From NCBI GenBank assembly GCA_944452925.2, contig OX101810.2, positions 31,165,788-31,229,787 of the forward strand: DNA of 64,000 nt, given 5' to 3'. Below are positions 33,060-45,436 of this stretch, one piece after another (the first letter of the stretch is position 1; each line of letters begins with the position of its first letter). A program made the position numbers and the translations under genes. This DNA is from Chrysolina oricalcia. Its lineage: Eukaryota; Arthropoda; Insecta; Coleoptera; Chrysomelidae. The notes below the pieces were generated by a model. That model was not told the DNA's origin. It did no database searches and was given only the letters and a program-made list of their open reading frames with translations.

Positions 33060-33240
33060 GACATGAGACTTCGTTTATCCTTCGTCATCGACCAGGATAC
33101 CTGCATCGAAGCAACCAATTCTTGATATCCTAATTCATATGAATACTAATATACCATATATCTTCAGAAAAGATCAGGCGAACCCAATTTGCCCGGTGGC
33201 CAGGAACCAATTCACGCCGTTGTATCTTCATGTTATTTTG
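33060..33240 (-). pseudogene. Possible Tc1-like transposase scrap
   Basis: Minus-strand phrases ANWVRLIFSEDIWYISI and NWLLRCRYPGR resemble the second catalytic block of Tc1-like transposases (W-x-x-V-x-F-S-D-E-S-x-F ... V-x-R-R-P-G-E-R). Stops interrupt it. The match is suggestive only. Confidence 0.35.
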
Positions 33241-33439
33241 ATGTTTCAAATTTGACACTTCCGGTTTGACCGGTACCGTATCCATTTTTTTTTAATTTCA
33301 AATCAAATAGATTCTTTCACATTATTATGATTTGGTACAAAATTACCTTCCCAACATATATTCCCAACATATATCACATTTCCAATTCACAAACTACTGA
33401 TATAATAATTGAGATTTTCTAAAAAAATGCTTTTTGTGT

Positions 33440-34640
33440 TACCCTCGTAACGGAATATTTTCATGAATGTTTGCTTTGGAAAATAAAACAATAGCATGTG
33501 AGTAACAATAACTCGATGACAAAGTTTTCACACCATGATTTGTATGCAGACTTACCAATGAAATAATTTTCTCCAAACGCTTACAAAATATTGAATTTGA
33601 TAATTTTCTGACACAATTCAGAAGAAAGTCAACACCTATGACAGAATTCCACTCAATTTTATTGTTCAAAATATCGCCCTTAACCTCAATGCATATTTGT
33701 TTCTTTTTAGAATATCGTTGATGGCTCACACTTTCTTTAAGTTCCTCATGATTTTGAGGTATATAATATACAATGAACATAATCTTCATACTTCAAGTGA
33801 GCCCAAACAAAAAGATCCATTGGTGTGAGGTCTAGTGACCTTGGTGCCTAACGAACCGGGCCATGAGTACAAATCCAATTGTTTCCTGAAGTCCTAGTAA
33901 GATGCCTTCGGACTGTATTCGAATTATGTATAGGTGCTCCATCTTATTGAGAATAAAAAAACGTTACGAATGGCTGAAGGATTGATATCAATGAAATCAT
34001 GGATTTAATTGTCAGTAATTTATACGAACCATTCACCAGTTAAAGTTCTATAAAAAATAATCGGTCCCACGATGGTTCTGAAAATTCCGAGCCAAACAGT
34101 GAATCCGCATCATTCCTGCGTCTCTCTCCACTGAATACATGAGGATTTTCTTGTGCCGACTAACGTGAATTGTTTATATTATTGTTGGTAAAGCGTGATT
34201 CATCACTTCATATAGAATATTGTAATGGAAGCGTGGATTTCCTGTTTCTTTTTGTATAACCCAGTGACAATACGCAAACCTCCCATGCGCATCATATTGA
34301 TGATGAATTTGATATTTGAATGAACGATATGGATATTTTTTCAAAACTTTCCTAGGTGTTTCTTCAGCTACCCCTACCTCATATTCGATCTTTGTCAATG
34401 ATGTATTTTGCATAATTTCAACCGCTTCTAGAACAGAGGTCACCGTATCTGCACTCACAATACAATGTTCTCCATCATCCTGATTATTCCGTACTTTCCT
34501 AAACTCTTATTTCAATATTGCCAACTGGTTTCTACTACTATGTTGTGGACGATTAGGATATCTCTCCTGGTAATTTTTCCTTACTCCTCCATAAATCAAC
34601 AGCTTGTGAATATTTTCATTTTGGGTAAATCGGTAGTAGT
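33440..34640 (-). pseudogene. IS630/Tc1-superfamily transposase, decayed copy 1
   Basis: Minus strand, N- to C-terminus from high to low coordinates. Near 34620-34510: YGGVRKNYQERYPNRPQHSS, the N-terminal helix-turn-helix phrase of insect IS630/Tc1-like transposases. 34458-34174: VLEAVEIMQNTSLTKIEYEV and RKVLKKYPYRSFKYQIHHQY, the second helix-turn-helix with linker. The catalytic domain, 34150-33790, is full of stops. 33789-33700 retains IPQNHEELKESV from the C-terminus. Overall length fits a transposase of 350-400 residues. It belongs to the same family as the copy at 38783. Confidence 0.6.
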
Positions 34641-35084
34641 TGTTCATTTTACAAACAATAAATTTAGAAAATTTGGAACTTCTGGAAATGAAAAAAGATT
34701 TGGCGTCAACACAATGACAACAATTCAACAAATTCAATTCCATAGACAACTCACATGAAGTTGTTGAAACATTTGGTACAACTATAGGTATAGCATGGAG
34801 ACTATCTTCATAAAAAATTAATAGGAAACAATAGTGAGTAGATCTTTTTATGTTTTGAACTTCAATATAGATAGGGCTTTCTAACCTACATAAAATAATG
34901 GATTCAAATGTAAGCATCCAAAAGGAATAAGAATGGGTATACGTACTGAAAAAGAAAGAAAAACTAAAATTGAGAAAAAAGTCTGCAAACTAATAATCAT
35001 AGTGTGAAAACTTTGACATCATATTATTGTTATTCGCATACCATTGTTTCATCTTCCATAGCACACTTTCATGAAAATTTTTTG
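34641..35084. other. No gene seen
   Basis: The upstream part of a minus-strand open frame (34917-34640) precedes the transposase phrase but has no recognisable domain. The remainder is AT-rich. Confidence 0.25.
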
Positions 35085-35372
35085 TCACGAGGTGAATACA
35101 AACAGTATTTTCCATAAAATCTCAGATATCAGTAGGATGCGAATTGGAAGTATGATTGTGTCAAAAGGTAAGACCGAAAGTGTCATATTTGGTCGGATAC
35201 TTGTTAAATTATTATTCATGGCATCAAATCGTTGAACATAATTTGCAGCATCCATACAAAATATCGATAAAGATACAGGACTGCAAATTGGTTCTGGGTC
35301 AACAGGTATAAAAAAAAGAGGGGTACCTGATGATATTTTTAAGTTTTTGCAGTGAGCGTTACGAAATTTCAA
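35085..35372 (-). CDS. Unidentified 95-codon ORF
   Basis: An open minus-strand frame with a non-repetitive composition (HCKNLKISSGTPLFFIPVDP, then FCMDAANYVQRFD) and a hydrophobic C-terminus that could span a membrane (IILPIRILLISEILWKILFV). I do not recognise the family. It may be a fragment or a chance ORF; there are no clear splice sites around it. Confidence 0.2.
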   Translation of the reverse strand: MKFRNAHCKNLKISSGTPLFFIPVDPEPICSPVSLSIFCMDAANYVQRFDAMNNNLTSIRPNMTLSVLPFDTIILPIRILLISEILWKILFVFTS

Positions 35373-36039
35373 CGAATGAAAAAGCTCAAATAACCAGGTC
35401 TATCTCAGTTAAACGTTGACGACTAAAAATGATTGATATTCTAGAAGGGGCCGTGATATTATTTTCAAAAAATAAACAAATTGCGAACCTCTCTGTGGTG
35501 TTTATGCACTGTAAATTCTCAGGTTCCTTCATCCATCAGGATTTCTGTTTTATATCTTGTGACAAATGTATGATTCTACTATTATTTCGGCGTTGGCGAA
35601 GAATTATCTCCAAGAGTTCTGGGTAGATAGCAATGTTGAAGTTGAACTCAATATCATTGGTCTATTATTTTTCCATCAACTATCAATTAGCGAAACTTAT
35701 TCCATCCAAAACCAAATAGAACAAGCAATAAATGAATTGCCCTAAAACTGAAATGTGGTGATAGTTGAGGATTCATATACACCACAACTGAAAAGATCTA
35801 TTGTGTCCCCTTCAGTTTCTCCATCTCTACATTTTTCAGAAAAGTTCTGATTATTTGAAAGCTTCAGGTTAGTTAAATCTCCCTTGGCTGGTCGATCTGC
35901 TCCCAATTGACACAAGCTCAGGTTCTGCAGGGTAGCGTTTTCTAAGAAAATTTACTAATTTTTACGTTTTCTAGTGTAGTCAGTGTATGTAATGTTGGTT
36001 ATAGTTTTTCAGTAGTATATTTGCCTGCCCCATTTTTGT
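35373..36039. other. No gene seen
   Basis: No coding sequence recognised. The minus strand near 35870-36039 may be the decayed 3' continuation of the LINE fragment at 36040-36235. Confidence 0.25.
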
Positions 36040-36235
36040 GATTCTATCCAGTATCGGAAATTTTTGTTGTATCCTTCGTATTCAAATTCATCAAATATTG
36101 TACTCGAACTCATTCCGCAGATGGTTTCAGGTCCCATTTTTGCACGTACGTCTGCTTTCTCTTCACCTTCCATTCCAGTGTACCCTGTTGTCCTGTAACC
36201 GTATTACTCTTGCACAGTTCATTTCGTTTCTCTGA
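36040..36235 (-). pseudogene. LINE RNase H scrap
   Basis: The minus strand encodes GYTGMEGEEKADVRAKMGPE, which matches the last RNase H block of LINEs (P-G-H-x-G-x-x-G-N-E-x-A-D). The conserved His is replaced by Tyr. The frame runs on about 30 residues (FEYEGYNKNFRYWIESQKW). Only this block remains. Confidence 0.55.
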
Positions 36236-36584
36236 GCACTTCCAGACCAGAGACGCATTTATGGCTCTTTGGCTGGCTGACATGATGATAATCTCTAGTA
36301 GGCAATTTTATTTCTTCATTGAACATTTTCCAATAACGTAGACTTCCTCTCCAAGAATGCTCGAGGATTTGCCTAGACTTTTGGAGTATCTGGTTTTTGG
36401 CTCATATAGTAGTATATGATCTGGGAAGGTTGCCATCTCCTAGTCTCTTCATCGATGGTAGCCTATTCATAAAAACTTCTTAGTTCTGCATTCACTCCTA
36501 CAAGCTGCGACAGCTCTCCTCCAAAATTTGTTGGTGTATAGGTTGTGAGAGTTTGTACTGTTCCTTCAATATACCTCCTCGTAA

Positions 36585-37060
36585 AACCCTTGTAGGACTG
36601 GTTCCTAATCGGGCGGTGTGGTGGAGGCGGGTGATTACATCATCGGCTACCAGCCTCGTCTAATTCTATACGAGGCCTCAGCTTGGCTCCCGGTGGCAAC
36701 AGGTTTTTCAGTTCCATCAATTTGCAGCGTCGCGTCGTGCATTCCTCAGTAGGGCTGGTTCTCAGCCAAAAGTTGCGGTAGCTGCGATCCATCCGTTTTC
36801 TCGTTACCAATCCCGTAGCAACAGATCCAAGACGCCCATTCGCTCCCATCGAAGACTAGTTACGCAGTTTTCGCTATGAGTTCCTTCAGTCTTCTTCGTG
36901 AAAGCCCTGGTAGTGCTCGTCCTCAGACGGACTGTGCGGCGACCGTGGACGATTCGATTGCCAGCTACCAGTCCCGCAGCACCTGACCAGAGGCTACTCC
37001 TCGGCTCCGATTGGAGTCAGGTTTTCCAGTCATCGCATCCCTCCTGATGTAGGAGTGTGT
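36585..37060 (+). repeat. Three decayed tandem units of about 160 bp, GC-rich
   Basis: Phrases GTAGGACTGGTTCCT (36590), GTAGGGCTGGTTCTC (36749) and GTAGTGCTCGTCCTC (36910) head three units. Each also contains an ACCA(A/G)(T/C)CCCGTAGCA-like block (ACCAGCCTCGTC in the first) and a CGGCTCC(C/G)-type block followed by CAGGTTTT(T/C)CAG in units one and three. GC content is clearly above the flanks. The open minus-strand frame across it shows no known domain. Confidence 0.5.
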
Positions 37061-38782
37061 TGTTTGTGTTGGGTGCCGGGAGATTCACTCCCATATACTC
37101 CTACACCAGTTCCTTTTGTTGTTCTAGATCTACTTGTGTACCATTCAATGGCATTTTCTCATGTTTAGTTATGGTGTGATTTTTCCATTCCCTTTTGTTT
37201 CTCAACTTTGTGTTGAATTCTATCATAAGAATAACATTTTTGTAACCTCATCTTGGGGCAGATTTGATTATTTCTAGCACTCAAACTGCCTTGTGTACCA
37301 TAAATAGATACAGATCATTTTGGTTCTGCGCCATGTGTCCATCTAAAGGACACACGTTATATGAAGTTCTTGTCCATGTGTACGTACAGTAGCCACAGCT
37401 TTGATTTCAATGGATAGATGTATCAGTATGGCGTACCATTATTCATTATTTAAATGGCCTTCAGATTTTTTATTTTTGTGTGTCAAATGCGAAAACAACA
37501 GGAATTCTAATGAAAACGGATTCATTCTTTGTTTCATCTATTCAGTATTAAAAAAAAACAACGACAAGATGAAATTGTAAACGTCTATTTACACTTTATT
37601 GCTTGTTTTTGAAAAGAACAGTCGAAACACAGAAAGGCATTTTCATCACATTCTCGGCACACTTAATAAGTTACTCGTTTGGTGTTGCTCACAGCATAAT
37701 AACGGCCATATTCTAGCGTGTTTTTCTGGTAGCAATATTTACATCTTTCTCTTTTGGGATTCAAAACTCCCAGTTACTGTCCCCCACTCATAAATTTCAT
37801 TGGAGTTTGTCTACTGACCATACTGTTTCATTGTTTGCTGCCTGACTTCTAGGTAGAAGCTGAATGATAAATATATTTTCAGCCGAAGCCCTTTAATGAA
37901 TTTCAACATGGTATACATACTTCGTTTATGAACGTATTTTTCTATTACTCGAAGTGGTAGCATACTGACAATCGTTGACTTTCCTGGAAGCCGAATAAAG
38001 CTTGGACCTTGAAGGTGTGCATAATATGGCACACATGGCCTGTAAACAAAAATTAATGTTGAGAGACACGTATACCGTATAGTAGAAGATCCGAACCAAA
38101 ATTGAACTTCACCGAGCTGATAATAGAATCAAACTTATTCTATAATAAATTTCGTATAGGTATTATAAAATATATTAAAAATGAGTTGTCTTAATAGATA
38201 GAATATTTTTAATTATTTTTAAAAAAAACACTTTTTTATAAAATTTTGCAACATCAAGATAATTAGAAAATTTTATACTAAACTTAAAGTATGAAACATG
38301 TAGAATGTGCAGACATGGTTGTCTATTATTTACCTGGACGAACTACTGGGTTGCCAGGTATAAACAGGTATGTCGATACCAATAACTTTTACTTGATGTG
38401 ATAATAAAAAAAATGTAAATCAGCATAAGCTCTGTTTTATTGTGAACACGTTGATGTAGGGTTGCCTGCGAAAAATTTTGTCCTAATAGAGGTTTGGGAA
38501 TTTTAAAGATTTAAATTTCAACGCGTGTGGAAATTAGTGACAGAGAGATCCGAAGTAAGTATACCGTGTAATAATAAAAGACTGAACATCGCAGCCGTGT
38601 CTGATGGGACCCTGAATGTAAGAAAGTGCGCATGCTCGGTATGTATGGACTATGGAGAGTGGAGGTACCCCTACTACCCGCCATATTGTAAACAGTACAA
38701 CGTCAAGATGTAAATTAAAATGAACTTAGAATTTGAAAACTTTTGTATGAATTTAACTAAAATCATTCCAAACTAAATCAAT
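37061..38782. other. Mostly no gene; weak minus-strand coding-like stretch
   Basis: 38032-37811 on the minus strand reads MPYYAHLQGPSFIRLPGKST. The phrase S-F-x-R-L-P-x-x-S-T-I is a little like the post-coiled-coil region of P-element/THAP9 transposases, but there is too little to assign. Just upstream on that strand, TTTGTTTACAG is a possible splice acceptor. The rest is AT-rich with no recognised feature. Confidence 0.2.
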
Positions 38783-39521
38783 TCACAGTAGATGCTCGAA
38801 GTGTTCTGCGTTCACTGCCATAAATGAGTATAAGTTAGTCTCGAAACGTTGTCTGGCGTTTTGGAGCATGTCTGGGGTTATTTGAAGAAATTCGGTAATA
38901 ATACGCTGACGTAACTCTTCTAAAGAACCTGGCTGAGTGTCGTATATTTTACTCTTTGAATAGCTCCACAAAAAGTAATCTAAGGGGAATAAATCTTCTT
39001 CCAATAAAGTGTCTAGGCAATCTATCATTCAGGTACTAACGAACCGCTTCAGCAATATGTGTGTCCTGTTGGAATATTAGGTGATCCTCGAGGTATCGAT
39101 TATCGTTTTCTATTATGTCTGTTAATGTTGGATGAACGGTATCTTCGAGTTACTCCAAATACTGTACCCAGTCAAAATACCTGGTGAAAAAATGGACCAA
39201 TAACACGATCGCCAAATACTCCTGCCCAAAACATTCAGCTTTTGTGGATATTGCATATGTACTTGATGAAACAGTCCTGGATTGCAATCTGACCATTACC
39301 GATAATTATGTCGATTTAACAGTCCCGTTGAGATAAAAACTACATTCATCCGAAAAACAAATGTTGAAAAGGAAATTTGGATCTTGTATAGCACGTTCAG
39401 TCATGATTTCACAAAATTGTATGCGACGATCAAAGTTGTCTTCGTTAAGTTCCTGAACCAGTTTAATTTTATATGGATGAAATCTTGCCGCGAGTACAAA
39501 ATAGGTAAAATTCTGATTCAA
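38783..39521 (-). pseudogene. IS630/Tc1-superfamily transposase, decayed copy 2
   Basis: 39521-39306 encodes ARFHPYKIKLVQELNEDNFD and then EIMTERAIQDPNFLFNICFS followed by DECSFYLNG. This is the helix-turn-helix exit and second catalytic block, with the Asp in FSDE. 39300-39030 is frame-broken. 39028-38783 encodes FPLDYFLWSYSKSKIYDTQP, SLEELRQRIITEF and NAEHFEHLL, the C-terminal block (P-L-D-F-F-L-W-G). The N-terminal helix-turn-helix is missing above 39530. The same family as 33440-34640, but better preserved. Confidence 0.75.
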
Positions 39522-39654
39522 TTACGCACAAAATAACCTACGTCACACATCTGATGAAAAAATATTATTTTCTCTTTAACATTTGTATGAACGCTTCTTA
39601 TTATCAAATAAATCAATTCATTTTAGTCATAGTGGAAACTTGTATAACCCCCAC

Positions 39655-39930
39655 ATGCCAATTTTGAATCGAATGGAACCACAATTACAAATTTTGTCAT
39701 CCATTTTGATTTTTTGCAACAACAAAAAAATCATAATTTCCGACGCTGAATATCCCCACATACTAATTTTGATTCGAATCTGTCACCTTGGAGACATCAT
39801 TTTGTTTTTTGCATGGGCAAACAAATCCTATTTTCTGACCCTGAAAACAAACACATATCAATTTTATATCGAATCGGACCATAATTGTAAATCTTTTCCG
39901 CCATTTTGTAGCTGCCATTTTGTTTTTCCC
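39655..39930 (+). repeat. Three diverged units of about 100 bp
   Basis: CAATTTTGAATCGAATGG (39659), CTAATTTTGATTCGAATC (39763) and TCAATTTTATATCGAATCGG (39858) head three units, each followed about 45-60 bp later by a CATTTTG block. Diverged tandem repeat with no coding potential. Confidence 0.45.
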
Positions 39931-42900
39931 CCTGGAAAGACTCCATAATGCATTGTCAACAAATTTATGTCAAATCAGCTTGCAAATGAAGTGTTATAAT
40001 TTGGAATACGGAACAGTTATTTTTCCAGCAAAAATGAAAAGTTGGTATCTAAAATTAACATGGCTAAATTCCTTATTGAAACCTTTTCAACACTTACTAC
40101 TTTCCCTATTCAAATTGTTTGGATGATAGTGACCAAGGGGTGAGGGAAGATGTATGACAGTTGAGGTAAGATAGGAATATGTCTCCCTGAGATTGAAAAT
40201 CGACGTGATTTTGCAGTTTTTTTCACAACACATGTGTTTTGAAGATATTCGATCTGTTTCGTTTTCGGTGCCCCACCCTGTATATGCTATACATGCATTA
40301 TAATACACGTAAGAATCTACACATAAACTATAATACACATATTTACATTGATAGCGTATCATTGAAATTCTCATCCAAAGTGTAGTAAAAGCCTTAATAT
40401 CTCTTTGACTCCTTTTCTTATGTTTTTTAGATTATTCGTATCCTGAGGCAGATAATCAAAAAGTGTTTTAGAGTTTTCAAGGAGTAATGTCTCTACTTAT
40501 GTAGAGTAAGGCTAAGGGTGCAATCGATATTATGAATCTGCCTGGTAGGAAAATGAGAATTCTTCATATTGTTTCTTGAACATCAAACAGGTGAGAGTCA
40601 TTAAAATTCATGAGTTGAATAGGGTCCGAAATGCACCTCTGAAGACAACTCTGCAGACATACCAAACAACAGCTCTATTTTGTTGTAGTCATGATTTGCT
40701 CACAGGGTGGAGCGATGACTTGCTTATTGTGAATCGTCTGACCAGCTTGAAACAAATTGAAATTTTGGATTGCATTCTTCTACTCTTTTGCTGAAGTAGT
40801 CTTATTTTTTGTATCTGACAGATTATAGTTTTCGTTGATACTTTTAAGCACTTTCTTCTGGTAACATTTGTGTCCATATCATCGGTTTCACAATCACGAA
40901 TTCTTCTTAAATAGCATACATTTCAAACACACACACACATAACTGCTAAGTTATTGTAATGTTATAGTTGCAAAACAGTGAATTAATTTCCATGTCCAAC
41001 AAATTCAAAGTGAAAAATATCACTACTGCAATACGAGCTGTCCATAAACATTCATTTTGAAGAACACTGTAGATAATAACTACTAATGGCTATAGCAGTC
41101 GATGCCAAAACACCAAAGAGAAAAAAATAACTACTACATAAGAATTTCTACCGATCATTGTTTTGGAATTCAAAGTATGAAATAATCGCGCGTAGAAATT
41201 TTTATATGGTACCTATTATCATTTTACAGTCTCCTGTGAAATAAATGTTTCGTGATATAGCTAGTATTGCAGTATCAACGACGCTATGTTTCGAGTACTC
41301 GAAAGACATTCCAACAAGACAGAAGAGTTGAGTTTGCTTATTTACTTTCTAGTGTACCTACACTGCAACAAGTTATTTCCTAATTATTGATAGGGTTTTT
41401 CAGGTCGACTCAAATAGTAACAATGTTTTCTACAGCTATTTCGACAAATAGTCATGATTACCATGATGCGAGGCTCATGGTTTGATATGACAAGACGATA
41501 AGTGAGTCGTAAACGGACTTAAACAAACATGATCGCCAAGTTAAGAGTGAATATAACATGGAATTTTAACCTGGTCACCAAGTGCAAATGGATATATCCG
41601 ACAATGTCCATTTTTAACATGATTCGGGCTGAGATGTTTGTAAACAACGTCGGGTATGTTGCTTTCAAGAAAGAGACAGAGAAGCTCTCTCTATATCTTT
41701 TATTACTCGGAGGGATTTGCCCGTTCGGTTTGCACGTTGGCACCCTTTCTATAAGATTTATGGTATCAGTTGCATTCCCTGTCGTTTTCAGGACAGGCGA
41801 TGTAAGTCTGAGTGGTCGCAGGGATTTGGAATGAGCTATATCAATTTTTTCCACTTTTGAAATAAAGGTGACTCAGGTCCCTCTCCATAGTTTCTGTTTT
41901 ATATCCAAGGTCAAGCGTACTACGAGTTACTTGCATTCGAGTTGTTGCCCGTGCTCGAAGATAAGATTTCATCATCTCCAACACTGACAATGCACGTGAA
42001 GTGAAATGAAAATTTTAACTGTTTTTCCAAGCGCAAATGTACATGACATTAGGATTATCGAAGAAGTAATATTCTATAGATAAAGTCCAAAATAAATACG
42101 ATGAAGATAACTGAATTTTTCGATTCTGTTTGAGCCCATCAAAATATTGGCAGAAATAGTTTGCCTTGGAAACTTAGTAGGTACCTATAGTATTCAATGA
42201 ATAGTATTGAATGGTTCAATGAATGCTTGTCAAGAAAAAACGAATGTATCTTTCACCTCATCAAGTAAGTAACAGAGAAGTACCGCGGTTTGGTCATTTG
42301 ACAGTAAATTCATCCACTTACTGGTTTGTGGTTGAATTCATAAATTGGAAACAGAATATTAAGAGAAGATATTGGATATTATTTTGAAAGTGAAACAGTG
42401 GGGCGGAAAGTAAGAATAACTAAAGCTGTGACCATCACTGGTCAATTTGAATTCAATAAAATAGATGCACGCAACATAAATCCTTGTGATTATCATCGTC
42501 CATGAAAGAAAAGTTGAAAATTGGTAAAAAACGTTCAACTATTGTTTTATGAACAATGATAATAGTTCAACCGCAATTTGAAAAAAAAAATCCATTTTAG
42601 TCCCCTTCATCATCAATAAAATGGAACGAATGCAAGAACTACCGATTCGAATCAAGGAATGAAAATGATTTTGAAGTGTATGAGGTCTACTTCAATTTCA
42701 GACGTCTACCAATTTTCAATGACCCAAAGAATAAACTTTTGTTCTTTGTTTTTAATCACTCCATTTTTCTTTGGAACTAACATTATCTTCAATATAGATA
42801 TTTATAGCCGCATTTGACTGGAAAGAGCAACCCCTTTCATACTAATCACAATTTTCAGAAGTTCAATAACGGTATGTTATTTAAAGACTTTTTTCAATTC

Positions 42901-43369
42901 AATGTTTTGCCAATACATCAAAATAAACTGAACAATTCAAAATTTTTGGGATAGACTTATTCATTCATTTTTATATGCATTAAGGTTCATTAATTCATAT
43001 AACTAAACGTTGGGTTGATAGTGACTGACCAGTCTGTTTGTCAAATTGTCAGAATTCAGTCACTTGGTTTCGAAGTTGTATATATAACTGTGTATATTAA
43101 TATCAATGTACATTCATCTGTATGAATTTGGGTGTTTAAAAAAAAGATTGTTGTATCTGACAATATCTTATATCATTTGACGTTTATAAAATGACTCCTA
43201 TCATTATAAAAAAACAGGTATTACAAATTATAAAACAACAACACAAATCAATTGGCACTCCGGCGCGACTTGATTGATTCCAGTGGAGCATTTGCTTTTT
43301 CAGCTGCAAGAAAACCCGAAAAAACCTGCAGTATCACATCATCTGAAAATCTTGATCTGCTAAAGTCCT
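39931..43369. other. No gene I can support
   Basis: 3.4 kb, mostly AT-rich. Points noted: a minus-strand phrase at 40877-40760 (TNVTRRKCLKVSTKTIICQI, then QKIRLLQQKSRRMQSKI) looks like a basic coiled coil, as found after THAP domains, but stands alone; a short (AC)7 run lies at about 40926-40939. Opposed open frames at 41519-41854 have no recognisable domain. Confidence 0.25.
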
Positions 43370-44310
43370 ATCTCTCTCATGAAATGAAATTTAGGGTGTC
43401 TTCAGAGGCTCCAGTAATTTCAAGATATCGTCAGAATATTTAGTACTACAACTATCGTAAACTTAAACCAGTCCGTTTTGTCTTTGGTCAATGCGTAATA
43501 ATGAACCGATTCAACGCCAGAACCACAATGAACAATTACTGCATGAAGATTATAATAGTGGTCTGCTAGATTGAGGTGTTCACCTATATCGAATCTTTGT
43601 AAGAGTTTGGTGCTTCCGCCAGAGGTTGAGTTGTGTTGGAAAATCATCAGTGTTAGTATTAGATTGACTGTGCCTCAGCTATACTTGTTGTCTTATAACT
43701 TTCAGTTAGTTTGGCGCATATTTGGCAATAAAATTGATCATTATCTGTAAACAGTTCTATTTTGAGATGATGAATCAGTAAGTTTTGCACGGACTGGTTA
43801 TCAGTAATATCGGGAAATGCATGTTGTAGTTTCAGAAAGTCAAATACGTTTTTGCTACCTCATGAGCATGTACTACAACGTAAACTAGTGAGGATTCTTT
43901 CAGCGAAAGATCTTCAAACACAAGACGAGATAGACTGTACGGAATCATTTAATCCAGAGCAGTCAGGGGTATTGATTTTTTTATATTCCTGCTCACGAAG
44001 AGTATTCAACTAGATCCCCAAGAATTCGGAACAATCCTCTTGTTGTCCTAACGAGTATCTAGTGGACTTCAAAGACTCAAGGGAATCGATTGGCGGAAAA
44101 GATGGTGAATTCTAACGAATCTACAGCTGCATGAACAGGAGTTTGAGTTTGATGAATAAGTGGGAAACATTCTCGTTTATCGTTAAAATCTCGTTCTTTA
44201 AATTCTTCGTCATGAATAACACTTGTAAAATGCTATTCATGTAGCAAGTGTTTCTTTTCCAGATTATCAAATCCAATCTTCTTCGCAAGATGTTATTGAA
44301 ACTCAATAGA
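43370..44310 (-). pseudogene. USP35/38-type deubiquitinase, intronless retrocopy
   Basis: Ubiquitin-specific proteases remove ubiquitin from proteins. On the minus strand, 44306-44121 encodes NTCYMNSILQVLFMTKNLKN, the Cys box with its nucleophile. About 44040 reads GQQEDCSEFLG (the QQD box). About 43900 reads LTSLRCSTC, and about 43780 reads FYCQICAKLTESYKTTSIAE, a zinc-ribbon-like block followed by LILTLMIF. 43647-43480 reads YNLHAVIVHCGSGVESVHYY, the His box, with Gly replaced by Val before the His. The end (SDDILKLLEPLKTP) is near 43420. Blocks lie in order without introns over 940 bp, with several stops and frame changes. This is best explained as a processed pseudogene. The USP35/38 subfamily is my closest recollection. 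Confidence 0.7.
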
Positions 44311-44329
44311 CATGGCCTGAATGTCAGAT

Positions 44330-44515
44330 GTGTTTTTGTTATACCACGTTTTATAGTGACCTGTAGTCTCTTTGACGTTTTATGTCACGATACACGGGAA
44401 CGCGGTCGAACGGGATAAATCTACCTTCCCTTCAATTTTCAGCCAAATCGGTTCAGCCGTTCTTGAGATATGAATAGTGTTATTTAGATGACTTTCTTTT
44501 ATATAAATATATAGA
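44330..44515 (+). repeat. Possible RTE-type LINE or SINE 3' end
   Basis: The phrase CAAATCGGTTCAGCCGTTCT followed by TTTTATATAAATATATAG resembles the 3' end seen on many arthropod RTE-type retroposons. It lies directly upstream of the USP retrocopy. No coding sequence. Confidence 0.4.
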
Positions 44516-44599
44516 CAATGTTCAGAAGAGGACGGTCATATACATTTGGAGTTTTTTTATCTATAGGAGGATCAATATTAGTCGCGGAATGTCAAAGTG

Positions 44600-45436
44600 A
44601 ATCACCTTCAGCATGAAAATCGTCTTTGATATTGGTAAAATATAGGAGGACGGATATAATCGATAAGATCAAAAACACTATTGGCTGATGACAGAAAAGC
44701 TGATACAGCTAAGAAAGAAGCTGAACCCCTAGTCCGCCAAGGTTTACAGAAATCGTTGCTTGGTGCCATGAATCATTATTGAAATAATTGTTTGTGACAT
44801 ATTCCGTCGTGTTAAGGAGTAAATTATCAAATTCGTCAAGATCTAACTGACTTGACCAAGTGAGGATACTGACGGAGTACTTACATGAGTTTTGGAATTG
44901 CCAAACATTTTTTTTAAAGAGAAAGTGTGACGTATTTAGTAAGATCATTTAATCTAGTCGCCAGCAATTGGAGTGATTCCCGTTTTTCTCGAAGATGTTC
45001 TGAACGCGAATCAATTTAGACTTATCCAAAATTTTTATACCATGAGCCAATTTCAAAATTATGGATTCGGAAATATCATTTGATGTTGGAAGAGTAATCA
45101 ATTCACATTTATCAAAATTTAGTTCAAGTCCGAGATATTTTGAACAACTAATGATTTTTTCTGAATCCTTTGATACAATATTTTCATCGCCAGCAAATAC
45201 CAGCAATTAAATTCGGATAATAAACTCCTAGTGACTTCGTCTATTCTTGCCAACCCATGTGAGTAACAATCGTTCATATATTCCCATCGACGATTCCAGA
45301 ACTCAGAGGTAGTTGATTGGATTTGTGGATTGATGATAGCTGCTTTTTTTAAATTTGCGAAATTAACTAGTAACCAATAATAAGTTGAACAATATGGAGT
45401 GGTATTGACAAAGTGATTGAAATTTTTTTTTAGCAA
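44600..45436 (-). pseudogene. Decayed reverse transcriptase
   Basis: Minus strand: 45436-45200 ends ARIDEVTRSLLSEFNCWYLL, corresponding to the active-site approach (normally x-W-Y-x-D-D-G), with the two Asp degenerate. 45206-44949 gives KIISCSKYLGLELNFDKCEL and AHGIKILDKSKL. 44948-44709 gives TTEYVTNNYFNNDSWHQATI and SVNLGGLGVQL. This order (G-L-E-L-N-x-x-K-C-E, then W-x-Q-A-x-x-x-x-x-x-G-G-L-G) is known from a family of animal reverse transcriptases found without a clear host element. Frame breaks between blocks show a dead copy. Confidence 0.55.

Noticed and set aside
37811..40877. Decayed P-element/THAP transposase on the minus strand
   Set aside because: A basic coiled-coil phrase near 40860 and an R-L-P-x-x-S-T-I phrase near 37990 are in the right order, but no THAP zinc motif or catalytic block supports it.
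41519..41854. Two opposed open frames of about 100 codons
   Set aside because: Neither has a domain, splice context or repeat partner; chance frames are plausible at this length.
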